The notes beneath the pieces were generated by a model that was not told where the DNA came from, ran no database searches, and saw only the letters and a list, made by a program, of their open reading frames with translations. Both the position numbers and the translations under genes were made by a program. Of a stretch of DNA of 64,000 nucleotides, positions 43,165 through 54,547 are shown piece by piece. The first letter of the stretch is position 1. Each line of letters opens with the position of its first letter. This DNA is from Polytrichum commune (taxonomy: Eukaryota > Streptophyta > Polytrichopsida > Polytrichales > Polytrichaceae). The stretch covers positions 18,228,001 through 18,292,000 of the forward strand of contig OX485809.1 in NCBI GenBank assembly GCA_950295325.1, written 5' to 3'.

Positions 43165-44456
43165 TCTACAAACCACAAGTCCCTTAAATTAAATTAGTGG
43201 AAATTTTGATAAATGAATCCTCACAAAAATTCATAAGTAGTTCGAAACATAATACAATGCACCAAAATTATAGTGTTTCATAATAAACTAATGCAATATG
43301 CGAAGTCGGAGGTTAGTCCAAAACTTCATGAGCAGAGTTCACGATAATTAGTGCTCTAGTACACTATTATTCTAAATTTTATTCACAATGCATAGTCTTC
43401 AAAATACACAAATCATGGATTTCTTTATATTGAAAATCTTGAAATAAAATAATTAAAATGACTGACATAGTGAAGAATAAACTTCAATTGCAATGATTAC
43501 TTACTTCTGGACTTGTTTTCTATAGCCTTAGCCTCCTCCACTGCTCACATAAATGTAATGACAAAACAACCCTGTTGTTCAAACACCACCACCAAAACAA
43601 TCAGAAAATTACAGTAAATTAAATCAATAAACAATCAATTATTTACCATTAATAGTACAGTAAGGTAGAATACTATAACTCAACTGAAAAAGAAAACAAA
43701 GACTACAGTGAGAGACTAAAGAGACTGCTAGAGAAGAGAGTCTCACGAATATTATTTTTGTCTGGCTACTCCCCGACTGCTAGTTCCCGACACTCAAGAG
43801 AATCTGCCAGTGGGAATGAGTTCCATGGACCCGATTACAGAATGCATGCTTGCTACACCCTTACTATGAACTATTGACTTTCAAACGAAACAGTGACAAT
43901 TGTCTGATAAATGACGTATATGATCCAAATGTCCAACATGTTGACCTCGAACAGATGGTCCAAACAATCCAACCCAGTTAAACCAGCTCCACGTACGCGA
44001 GGATTAAACTAGTCGACAAGTCAGTAGAATGTCCTCCTCAACGTGAGTTCCCAGCTTGATCTTCGTGACTAGAATTCTCATCAGCGTCGCAGTAAGAATG
44101 AGTCTACAGCTTACCTGCATTATTCTGAACGAAAACCCCTGGAGCAGGGTTGCAGTGAGACTGCAGTACCTTAGAGAGACACTGAGAAAAGAGACTGAAA
44201 GTGAGTTAGAAGCTAGCTTACGTAGTGTTGGGGTTGGTTGCTTCACCATTAGATTGCAACAAAATGTTTAAATCTAAGTGGTAGGTTTGATTATCTGGAT
44301 TATATTTTGGGAACTGTCATTTGACGGGCAAATATGGCTATATCTGTCAAGCGACAGATTCGAGGGTGGGGCTATCTGTCATGTGACTGGCTGGCTACAA
44401 AAGTTGACTGTGACTGGCTGTCATTTGGCATGTGACGGGTGCAAAAAGAAACCCTG
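43165..44456 (-). other. 5' non-coding part of the hAT element
   Basis: Leader and promoter side of the transposase gene. Holds subterminal repeats near its outer end. Short open frames on both strands at 44004-44271 show no known domain. Confidence 0.5.
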
Positions 44457-44639
44457 TGCCTATGAAACGGATTTCTTTAAAGTAGTCTTTTGCTCAAAAG
44501 GAGGAGTGTTATTTTTTAAGTTGGCACTCAAACTTAGTTTAGAAGGTGGCAAATGAGGTTGTCACAAAAGTGGCTTGGGTATAGCAATGGATGAGGTTCT
44601 CTATATTCATACGGCATAGCATGGTGCACCATTCATGCA

Positions 44640-44831
44640 ATTTAGTGTCACTTACTATTTGGAGTTACACAATGAAATAACTTCTTACTATGAATGTTTT
44701 TCACATAAACAATACTAATATGTACTAGCATGGACGTCATAGACATAAAAACTTTTTTGGCATAAAAGCTAGTTACGTTCTAAATAAGAAGCCAAAACAT
44801 TGCATAACTATGAGTAGTATGTGACACTAAA
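44640..44831. mobile_element. MITE family B, copy 3
   Basis: About 190 bp. Left TTTAGTGTCACTTACTATTT then GGAGTTACACAATG; right end read inward ATTTAGTGTCACATACTACT, then CATAGTTATGCAATG. Confidence 0.78.
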
Positions 44832-45945
44832 TATCATAAACAACGGGGATTCGTAGTGTCTTCCTAAGTTCATCTTGTAAATTTTTTGGATGAGTTCACT
44901 GGGTATACGGGATGGAGCTTGTTTTAGAGGGTGGGTTTCGAGTTGGTGGATAGGCCCTCCTTCTCATTTTATTTATTTTTACTAATCTTGAACAAAGGAG
45001 ATGTAACACGGGCACATGACGAGCTTGAATTTTTATTTTCAGAACTTATGGAGCCGGAGTGAGTGAGAAGGTGTGCATGATGTAGCTTTAGACCCTTATT
45101 GTTAAACTAGGCAATTGCTTAACATCAATTGTCAGTAAATATTAAATGATGTTTATTGATACTCCACCTCGCTTATTGGTTTGTTCATATTTTTGGAATT
45201 CTATTTTGCAAAATTATGTTTTATAATTTTATTGCTAAAAAATGCACACTTATTTTCTTACACAATATCAAAATATTTATTTTGTCACTCTATGTTAACA
45301 ATAAGAACAATCATTTTTAAAAACATCGAATCATAACAATGTCAAAATAAATACTACTATGTGGGGTGGCTAAACCTCATTTCACTTGTTGAACAAGTCC
45401 AAATACCTTGTTAGGGTATCGAATGTAAGCATATGTCACAGTTGATACCTTAACCTTGAACCTCGATGTGCATACCAACACAATACCCTAATCTAGGATC
45501 CAAAACCTTGATGCCTTGAGGCTCCAAAATCGGGACTTTGCCTACATGTTGGGACTTGCTAACATAAGTGGAAATTGGGACCCCATGTGAATTGGTCTTG
45601 AGAAACACATAAAAAAACTTTGTTTCACAAAGATGAAAGTCAATTGCCTCGAGCTTTTCAAGATGATATTACATAGATGTTGCAAAGCTCGAGTCTAACT
45701 GATAGGCTTGTTACAAAACCATTATGGATTTCTCTCCCTTTCTCTTTGGATGATGCAAATTGACAAAAATAAATTACATTGTACATTATTCAGGACTCTG
45801 ATTATGATATATGCGATGAAAGGTAAATCTTTAATGCCAAATTTCAAATTTACCCTTATGCGTCATTGGTAAAACACACACTAGAATATGTGTGTAAAGA
45901 ACCTGGAAACTTTAAAACATTAACTACTTTAAAAGATAAGTTACA
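44832..45945. other. intergenic with a worn repeat
   Basis: No gene seen. Around 45510-45620 the words GGGACTTTGCC, GTTGGGACTT and TTGGGACC resemble the interior of the Harbinger-type MITE at 60.4 kb. Confidence 0.35.
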
Positions 45946-46030
45946 AATTAGTGTGGGTTGCCATTTGGAGTTACACGTTGCCATAACATTTCTTTGTATT
46001 ATTGTTATTACTCAAATAAGATAATTCACT
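45946..46030. repeat. MITE family B, copy 4 (one end only)
   Basis: AAATTAGTGTGGGTTGCCAT then TTGGAGTTACACGTTG matches the family B end. No partner end was found to the right. Confidence 0.5.
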
Positions 46031-46504
46031 ACACCGATTATCTCTTTCAGTGTATGTGGTACTAATTCCATACACTTGAACCACTGTTCAAATCCCAAAA
46101 TTAGCGAGGCTTGAATTTTTTACAAAGTGATACTAAAATCGTGAAACACATTATCATTTACAATATTTTTCAAGAAATCAAAATTGTGCTCTAAGGTGTT
46201 TGTAGAGTGCGTGATTTGTTTTGGTGAGCTTGAAGAGTTTTTTAATCCTCCCCCTAGTCATCACCACATTTTGCTACTTAGAGTGTGGATTAATATTTTT
46301 GAAATATTTATGTTTTTTCCAAAAAAATCAAAGTTAATATGTAGTTTTGAATCACTTTCACTTAAACCTAAGCAAGAAATATCAAGAGTTGTCCACTTTA
46401 CCGTGCTTGCAACCATAAGATACATCTATGAGAATAAACTCCCCTTGTGAAAAACATTTGGGACCTATAAGATACACTTACCTCTCCCTTAAATTTTATA
46501 CTAC

Positions 46505-46600
46505 AAAATTATAGCTATGAAATGAGATTTGAACCATGTCATATGTATGCTTTGTGAACATGAAAGACCCTTTGATACACCTCCCTGGTATCTTACAAAC
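46505..46600 (-). repeat. tRNA-like SINE fragment
   Basis: On the minus strand a B-box-like GGTTCAAATCTC lies about 45 bp after GATACCAGGGAGGTGTATC. Weak resemblance to a tRNA-derived SINE head. Confidence 0.25.
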
Positions 46601-46920
46601 TATATTCGAGTGCCTTTTGTGAGGATGCACGTTAAAGAACATGAAATAACTTGCAAGTTGGTAAGAAAAAAAATTTCCTCCATAGAAAGTTATTATTAAC
46701 AAGGAACCTTGTCATGAATTGTCCACCAATTTTCACAATGGTAAAGTGTGAACGGGATGATGGGTTGGATCTCTAAGTCCAAATTTAACTTTTTGCATCC
46801 TTGATATAAATGGAACTTAAAATTACCTAATGAGGACTAGGAAAAAAAAAACATTTAGTAAGAGGGACCTTGAGATTGGGTGTGATTTTTTTTTAAAGGT
46901 AGAGGACAATATTGGTTCAT

Positions 46921-47163
46921 GTGGAGGCCACATATGTTTGAGAATGCCAATTTTGAAATGGAGTTTTAGTAAGCCACGGTCAAGGCTTAAAAGTCTGTTT
47001 ATGATCAAAGTTGGAAACATACATTTTAAACTCGAAAAAAGAGGGGTCAATGTTGACACTAAGCTCCTAAAAAATGGGCACATGTCAAGGCCAATTTTTT
47101 TCCTACCGCGGCTTATCAAAGTATGTTTCAAAACCGACATATTTGAATGTATGTGGCCTCCCC
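46921..47163. mobile_element. small MITE
   Basis: About 240 bp. Left GGAGGCCACATATGTTTGAG; right end read inward GGAGGCCACATACATTCAAA; both continue to TTTTGAAA. The open frames of 105 and 115 codons on opposite strands here come from this inverted structure and are not genes. Confidence 0.7.
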
Positions 47164-47962
47164 TTCAAGGATATTAAATGGGCTTGAACTTCAAATTCCT
47201 ATTAGTTTGGTGGCAAGTTTGAAAAAACCAACGATAGACTTCAAAGAGATTTGAGACTAGCTGGGGTGCTAAGCAAATTATTTGCACCAGCGTGAATGTG
47301 AAATTCACATGGAGAGTCCTAACTTAGACAAGTCCTCTAGTTCATTCACTCTACGCACCGATTGTATAGATACGTGCCTTGATCCTTTATGAGCAACTTC
47401 GTCTTGAGAAATGCTCTTTTTCGTAACAAGGAACATATACATTTATGATATTTTTTTGGAATTGCTCAAGACCCTCAAATAGTTAGGGCCAAGTTGATGA
47501 ACGTGAGAGATGAGTACTTTTCTTCGGTCGAGAGCCACCAACTTCAGTTTGCGTATGATGTTGGTGCATGTCAAAAATATTATTCATGGTATTGTGCCCC
47601 GTTTATTCCACGACCCCATTCAATTCAAATATCTAGAACTCGCGTTGAATAGTGTTATGAATGCAAAGCACTCCGGGCTCACATTTAAGCTTGTGGCTAG
47701 GATGAAGGTGAAGCGTACTTCATTCAATGCAAAGTGAAGATTTGTTTATATTTATTTGATTCACATGATGATAATCCCATTGCCAACATAAAATTACACC
47801 ACACATGTGCGTGTATTTAATCCTTGTCCACCAACTTCCGTCATAGTGAAGGAGGAGCGGGCAAGGGATACATGGTGCCAAACTTTTATACGCATCCCAT
47901 CCCATCCCATCCACTTGCAACCCTAGAAACAACAATGAAAGCTAGCACACGACACTGATTAT
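47164..47962. other. intergenic, nothing recognised
   Basis: No gene or bounded repeat seen. Confidence 0.5.
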
Positions 47963-48160
47963 CCCAATGAATGCGTATTACTGTATGGAGTTATGCATTG
48001 CTATAATAATGAATGAGAATGTAGTATTCTACCAAGCAAAAGTCAATAATGTTCTACAATGTTTGAACAACCTATTGAACTTTTGTTGGTAAAGTTTCAA
48101 CTCACGAGCAAGACTTTATTGGCACCGCGTAACTCCGGATAGTAACACGCACTGATTGTG
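47963..48160. mobile_element. MITE family B, copy 5
   Basis: About 200 bp. Left AATGAATGCGTATTACTGTA then TGGAGTTATGCATTG; right end read inward CAATCAGTGCGTGTTACTAT then CCGGAGTTACGCGGTG. Confidence 0.7.
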
Positions 48161-48600
48161 TTAATCATTGAAGACAAAGAGACCAAATTGTAAAAGGGAG
48201 TTGGAGTAATTTAATCAAAGACTAGGAGAGGATTTCTGATTCGCAGCAATTATCATGCGCGTGCTGGAAAAAAGGCCCCTCCCAAGTTATTTTGTGGTTG
48301 GTTCGTTCTAATTAGGTCCCACTGACTTAAATTAGGGGTTTTTAATCAAATTTTTACCCCGATGTAGATGTCAAATTGATTGAAAATAAGAACATCTATG
48401 CTATACAATGTGTATGTGCATCTTCACCCTCCCCCCTTGGTAGGTGTCACAAAAGTTTACTATGCTTCTATCATGCTAAGAGAGAATTGTCGCACACGTG
48501 TGTACTAACTCTCATCCATCCAACACGACTTCTTATACACTTGTGGCATATTCATCTCGAATGGCTTGAACTAGACTAATTCGTGCACTTTGGAAGCTAA

Positions 48601-49134
48601 TGGGGCATTCCCACCTGACTTTAGTTAAGACCCAAAGTATTTCCTAAAAACCGGGTAAAGCTCCCTCGGTTACAGCGGAGGCATCCGACTATCCCAATGC
48701 ACCTACAAGAACTTGCTCCGGAGATTTTCAAGTAGGTTTTAGTTAAGTAGCTTTCACACATGTTCATGGTTTTATCTACCAAGCAATGAATGTTGGGTAG
48801 TTTTTGTCCCATCCCCAAATGCCTTACTACTCACCTATCTTACCATCGGTTTTTGTTAATGAAGCTCCTCGTGCCCTCATAGCTAAGACTAAAAAGCAAC
48901 CAATCACAAGGGTGGGAGGCGACACTTTTAAAGTTCCTATATTCTTGCCTCATGTTTAGGTACCGATGGGAGGGTCGGTGGTTGAGGCTTATTAAAACCT
49001 CCACTTTTAAGCCATGCCACATCATTTGCCACCTAGGCTCGGCACTAAAAAGAGCCGTATGTGTGAACCCTAGATAACTAAAACCGCTTTTAGACTAAAA
49101 CTACTTCTAACTAATGTCAGGTGGGAATGCCCCA
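48601..49134. mobile_element. PIF/Harbinger-type MITE
   Basis: 534 bp. The left end is TGGGGCATTCCCACCTGAC and the right end its exact inversion, flanked by TAA on both sides (48598-48600 and 49135-49137). The 3-bp TWA duplication and G-rich terminus are typical of PIF/Harbinger. Non-coding. Confidence 0.88.
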
Positions 49135-49137
49135 TAA

Positions 49138-49555
49138 GTCCAATGTCAACTCCAGTAAGAAACAATGATCTCCGGGTCACGTACCACATCCATCCAACAC
49201 CACACCACGACCCCTGTAGGTACGCGGCCGTTTTTTTCATCTCAAATGACTTGGACTAGACTGTTTGGGAGTCTTGCGCACTAATCCCGGTGTCAAACAA
49301 ACCCAAAAAGAGTAACCTCTGGGATGCATACTATTTTCAGGGCGTTTGTGTTGGGTGAACAAAGGAGAAGTATACTCATGTACGACAACTCGACTATACT
49401 CCGTCTCCCTGGTCCATTGAATCTCGTATTGCGATACCTTTAATTCCCTCTCGCCATGTTGCAGGAGGAGCGGGTTGGTGATGGGATCCACAGTGCCCAA
49501 ATTACATAATGCCCATGCCATGTAACTTAGCCTACCACAGGTCCACAACCCTGGA
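49138..49555. other. intergenic
   Basis: No gene seen. Contains TCATCTCAAATGACTTGGAC at 49238, a word shared with 13931 and, diverged, 48549. Confidence 0.4.
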
Positions 49556-50724
49556 AGCAGTCCAGAGCCAATTAAGAGAGACGGAGAAGCGAAGTGAATA
49601 GAATACTAGGGGGAGCTGGCATGGTAATAATGCAAGCCTGGTGATGGCTTTACTGAGGAGGGAGGACAGGAGGCAGGGGGCCCTGGTGACGCAAGCGACG
49701 CCGGCGAGCGAGAGGAGCGTATCGGGAAAGGAGGGCCGGTGCATTGGTTGCCGAGATCCCGATGTGGAAAGGATGGCAATCCGGGGATTCAGCATTCATG
49801 CTAGCAGGCCCTGCGTGCCTGCCCCTAGTTTCCTCCCGGCAACTAATAACGACGACTTCGTTGCTTGAATTCAGATTTCAGACACCCAGCCCCGCCCCAT
49901 CCCATCCCACCACGGGGCTAGCTTAGCGTCACCTCGCCCGGAAGCTTGTAGGCAGGCTTTCATCAGCATCAGATAAGAAGATCAGTGTGATCACTGGTGG
50001 CTAAGTTCATCTAGTTAAGTAGTAGTTGGCGATGCCGATGCAGTGTTGCTGGGATGTGAATCTGGGTCGAATCAGCCATCTCGGATTCGGTGGCAGGAAG
50101 CAGCCTGAGAGATCGGTTCACGCAGGCTGGTTGGCTGGCTAGCTAGCGCACTACGGGTGTGTTGTTGCACGGTGCTAACTTGAGTGCTGGTGGGGGGAAG
50201 AACTCGGGTGGCGCATGATCTAGTTGTTTTTTCTAGTCACACGTAGATTTAGAACTTTCCTCAAGTGGTGATGGTTGAATGCAGTTCACTGCTATAATTT
50301 GCCCATCTGCAGATAGGGAGCCCAGACACGTCGCTTCATTCTTCAAGTGAGAAACAGTTGGAGCCTTCCTGAGAGCTCATTGACTCATATTAAGGTGTGG
50401 GCTTGGGTTTTGGGATGGCTGGTGGAAGAACTCTAGTGGCGCATGATCTAGTCGTTTCCTGATCACACGAAGATTTAGAACTTTCTTCAAGTGGTGATGA
50501 TTGAATGCAAGTTCGCTGCTATAATTTGTCCATCTCCAGATAGGGAGCCATACACTTTTCTCCATTCTCCAAGTGAGAATCTCCCTGTGATCGCGTCGAT
50601 TCATACTGAGGTGAGGGGTTGGGTTGGAGTGCGGAGCGGTTTAGCAGGAGCTTTAGATTGGGTGGCTGGAATTTGGTTGTGGATGTGGGCCGGGTGTGGA
50701 GGAGGGGTCGGGGGTGTCCACAAG
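49556..50724 (+). promoter_or_regulatory. upstream region and probable 5' leader of the bHLH gene
   Basis: GC-rich upstream of the bHLH start. Several short upstream ATGs and open frames lie here (for example 49641-49868), and the frame of exon 1 itself is open back to 50491. I read this as leader sequence because it carries a diverged 228-bp tandem duplication and encodes nothing protein-like. A clear TATA box was not identified. Confidence 0.45.
50185..50640 (+). repeat. 228-bp tandem duplication in the bHLH leader, with a third partial copy
   Basis: Two diverged copies (about 50185-50412 and 50413-50640) share GGCGCATGATCTAG at 50209/50437, GATTTAGAACTTTC and GAGCTCATTGACTCAT-like ends. 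A third, partial copy of about 110 bp lies in intron 1 (about 51497-51606). Exon 1 is thus bracketed by copies of the same sequence. Confidence 0.8.
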
Positions 50725-52887
50725 ATGGGGTTCAAGAGACCTGGATTGGATTTCGGCGGGGGCCTGGGCGCTTATCATGGTCATGCGCGGGGGGTCGATG
50801 TGTTGCCAGTGGACCACTTCTTTACCACTGGTACTCATGTTGGGCCTGCATCGCTGGATTTGGGTGCCAATGCACTGCTGATGCAGCAATTGAAAGAGTC
50901 CGTGCTTGAAATTCCCAACTATTACCCGGCCATCACGTCTACGCAATGCCTGCCGTTTCAGATGGATTCCACTTGTCCACCTTGTTACAGCTCGCTGATG
51001 GCTGCTCAGGAATATACCGACACAAAATTCCATCACAAGCGGGTGCAGGCTGATCATCATCACCAAGTATATACGCATCCTGCTGTGACCATGAGTAAAG
51101 CGGGGCCACAGGGCGCACACTATAACCCACCTGTGGAGGTTCAAGTTGTTCCTCCGAACAGCAATATTGTGCACACGGCACCTATGGCGCTGCCATATGA
51201 GGTGCAGCCATTGCTGCGAGGAGAGGGAGCTCTGAGGGATCCCGGAGCCCGGGCGTATAAGAAGGCCCGGAAGGGTTGCAAGACTAGGGACCCGCAATTC
51301 GAGCAAGCCGAGCACATACGGCGAGAGCGGCTGCGCAGGGATGACATGACCCACAAGTACTCGGTCTTGGAGTCCATCCTCCCATCTGGTCCCAAAGTAA
51401 TCACCTCTCCGCACATGTCTGCATTGTCATTTCTGTGTTGAATCTGCATTGGAGGCTCAAGAGTTTTAGAAGCTTTGTTGGCAGCTTGAGTAACAGGAGG
51501 ATTTACAACTCTCTTCAAGCGGTGGTTATTTAATGTAGTTCACTGGGTTAATTCATCCATCTGCATGTACTGAGCCAGACACATCTCGCTTCATCCTCCA
51601 TGTAGGAAAAAGTCCTTTCTGTTAATCACCTTATCAACCTGTAGCTATGTCTGGCATTCATATTGGACGGGAATAATGCCATCCTGGAAGACATCTCGTG
51701 GAACTACTCCTCCTCCTCTTCGATGAAAATCTTCTATTGGAGATTGTTGTGGTTCCCAAATATGTAACTTACTCGCTCCTGTGTTCTGTGTTGGTATCAG
51801 CGTGACAGGTCGACCATTGTGGAGGACTCTATTGCTTACGTGAAGAATCTGCATCATCGTATGAAACAACTCCAGGAGAGGAAAGTGGCAATGACAGAGT
51901 TGGCTGGCAGAGCCCGTCTGGCTCAATCACCTCAGCAGACTACCTCCACTTTATTTCTCTACCCTCAGCTGAATGAGAACCTGCTTTCGCGGATGAGGTT
52001 AGACTCGTCATCTGCGAGCACGAAGGAGGATCTGAACAAGTTTCATGAATTCTTTGGGAATTGTGTGACCAGGCTGCACTTGCATTCGGATAATTCCGTG
52101 CCACACAAGTTTTCAATTGAGATGCTATGCCGCCCCCAGCCCTGCCTTCAGAGCCAGATTTTTCTGTGCTTCGAAAGTCTGTTCTTGGAGGTCAAGCAAT
52201 GTACCATTACGACTGTCAGGAATTTTGTTATGTGCGTCATTTTAGCTCAGGTATATAATTGTTGCCAACTGTGTTGGCCCTTCCGACCCATTTCAATGTT
52301 GTGCTCACCGAAATAATTTTAGGAAGTGTGCACTGTGTCTACTCTATGAGTCAGGTGCCCAGTGCCTTGGCCACATGCCTTGTTGCATGAATACGAATGA
52401 CGCCATCATTTCAGGATTGTAGACTAATGACTTTTTAGGAGGCCGTGCTATCAATGTTGCATCCAAGTCATTTAATGTTGCAACTGAGGGACTAACTCTG
52501 GATGTAACTTATACAAGATAGATGTATCCTAGCTGTTGGCACAAGGAAGTCTGGGCAATTTAATGGGGAAACATGTAGTAAGGCAGGAGTACCCAAAACT
52601 TACTCTATTTACCGATGCCATAATTAAAGCCCTCAAATGTATATTTATCGTACAGAGTCTTGGTTTTAGGCTCAATGTTTGTTGTCGGTATAAAATGTCC
52701 CTGAAAGTGGATAGAATAACCTGGGTAGTAGCCCACTGAATTGGTATGTGGATGGTCATGGCATTATGTTCTAAATTGCCACTGTTCCGTGCTCTTGCAG
52801 GCACGTGAGGAAAGCAATTATGCTGGATCAGTTTCTGGCCTTGTCACAAGGCTCAGGTACGCTTTGGGTTCCAACCAGCCCAAGTAA
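50725..52887 (+). CDS. bHLH transcription factor (three exons)
   Basis: DNA-binding regulator of the plant bHLH family, expected to act in the nucleus as a dimer on E-box DNA. Exons: 50725-51396, 51801-52250 and 52801-52887, about 402 residues; both introns are phase 0 with GT-AG ends. The start was chosen at 50725 (CAAGATGG, A at -3 and G at +4). The basic region AEHIRRERLRRDD has His5-Glu9-Arg13, the pattern for G-box type binding. Intron 1 splits the loop right after LPSGPK; exon 2 begins RDRSTIVEDSIAYVKNL and continues as helix 2 and a short zipper (HHRMKQLQERK). An ACT-like region follows (FSIEMLCRPQP to TTVRNFVMCVIL), and exon 3 adds 28 residues ending SNQPK. The STIVEDSIAYVKNL block recalls the ZHOUPI/RGE1 (bHLH95) group; that placement is tentative. 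Confidence 0.87.
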
Positions 52888-52949
52888 GAGAGAATTGAGG
52901 AGCTGATTCAATATGCTCCCTCAATGTGAATTTTCACAGCTTTCAAAGG

Positions 52950-52955
52950 AATAAA
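52950..52955 (+). terminator. poly(A) signal candidate of the bHLH gene
   Basis: AATAAA 63 bp after the stop codon. Confidence 0.5.
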
Positions 52956-52959
52956 AAGG

Positions 52960-54539
52960 TTTCAAACTTGATTCAGTCTGCATACTGTGTTTCAAGGTGG
53001 TTCATCAATTTTAGAGCAGACTCGCAGCCGAGGAAGTATTGTGTATGTTGACCCCAGGAACCCGCAACCAGCTCATCCTCCTGCAGCTGAATCCACCGGT
53101 TATGTTTCTTCAAGGTGTTTGAGACCTGATGAACTTGTAAATTATCTCTTGCTAATTTGACAGTGCTGCATCCCTGACCTGATTCAGCAGAAGACTATAC
53201 ATGATGATAGCGCTGTGTCAATCGCAACCTTTCAAATAAACCATCAGGAGGATATTATACATTAAGGCCGCCAACAAGCTGCAGTGCTCCATGTTCTACA
53301 TAGTGGGTGACAGATATCAATTGCCATGTCCAAAGGTTTCGGAATACTGTACTTCTGAGCACTTTCATAAATGTTACCTGTACATTAAACATAGGTATTC
53401 AATTTTTATCAGTGTCTTATTAATTTGATGCATACACTTGGTGGGGGGGGGGGGGGGTTTGGCAGTCAGGTTCACCTTATAATTAACACATGTCAGAGCA
53501 TACCAGGCCAGTTTATGTTTCTGAACAGTGTCTGATCGTGGACAGTACCTCCCCATTCTTTCCTTTGTTGTATTATATGCATTAGATTCATTTTTGTGAA
53601 TGACGGTCACTTTGAGCCATGTCCGTGAAAGATGACTCTTCAGAGTCACTGGATCTTCGTATTATGTCAAGAGAGTGGCCACCATGATCTGGTGGGCAAC
53701 AGCATAGTACACGCTGTCCGTAAGTACTCAGTAGCATCATCGTCTCCAGGTGATGATGACACGAAACTTATACGTATGTGGTTGTCGGCTGGAATCCTCA
53801 CCATGGCATCTGGCACCTTTGTATGGAGAATCATGATGGTACTTTGTGACTAAGTTACTACTGTACATTGGAGTGCCATTGCAAACTTGTCTGAAATGTT
53901 TCTGACATCATTTGGGAGCCATCTATTTGATGCTACTGCACTCTGTCCGGACTTTAAATTCAATTACATATCATTTGTCCACACAGTTGAATTTACTCAC
54001 AAGCAAAATATCCCACACATTTGGAAAAGATCTAGCTCTTCTTTTACACAACAAACTTTCAATATTTTTCCTCATCTGCAAGTGCTTATGCTATCAGAGT
54101 ATGTTTGTCATTGAATGATATCTCGAAATTCTCCCGCTTTGTCAAAAACTCTAATTGCCAATAGTATCCACTGTTAATTTTCCCCCCATATGAACAAATG
54201 AAGCAACCAGTGACTCTGAGGAGTCTAGCTAATTTATACAGTTATATGAGATCTATCCAACAAGCTATTACTCATGAAGTCCCTCCTAACCATTGAAGGC
54301 AATGACCTCAAGGTAATAATCAGGAGAACTTGAGATGCTGGAATTTGAACTTATTCCTAATGAGGTACTGATTCTTATGATGTTCATATTGCTATGGGGA
54401 TTGAGTGGTCTAACACTACACTAAATATTGCAACAAGTATTACCAATTCTATATGTCTTGCTCAATACTAAATTTAAACCACATCTGTGGGGTCACCAAC
54501 ACTAAATGTAAACTTGACATTACTTGGTGTTCTTTGGAA
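52960..54539. other. downstream of the bHLH gene; no gene recognised
   Basis: Mixed composition. A short frame with VYVDPRNPQPAHPPA near 53040-53095 looks protein-like but has no support. A 15-base G run lies near 53443. Confidence 0.4.
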
Positions 54540-54547
54540 AAACATTT

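Larger units (their letters stand above)
40469..44456 (-). mobile_element. complete hAT transposon
   Basis: 3,988 bp. The left end is CAGTGTTTCTTTTT; the right end read inward is CAGGGTTTCTTTTTGC. A perfect 8-bp target duplication, TGCCTATG, lies at 40461-40468 and 44457-44464. Subterminal words of the type TGACGGGC / CTGTCAnnTGAC cluster at both ends (40506-40600 and 44318-44440), as is usual for transposase binding in hAT elements. It encodes one transposase on the minus strand. The perfect duplication and largely open frame suggest a fairly recent insertion. Confidence 0.95.

Noticed and set aside
46823-47177. Overlapping 105- and 115-codon ORFs on opposite strands
   Set aside because: Both fall on the inverted ends of a small MITE, and their sequences mirror each other.
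50491-50724. Upstream in-frame start for the bHLH protein
   Set aside because: The added ~76 residues are Gly/Trp/Val-rich, lie in the duplicated leader sequence, and the ATG at 50725 has a better context.
53440-53460. Poly-G run as a G-quadruplex control element
   Set aside because: A single uninterrupted G run in an unannotated region; similar runs occur at 9799, 26140 and 36179 and may be slippage.
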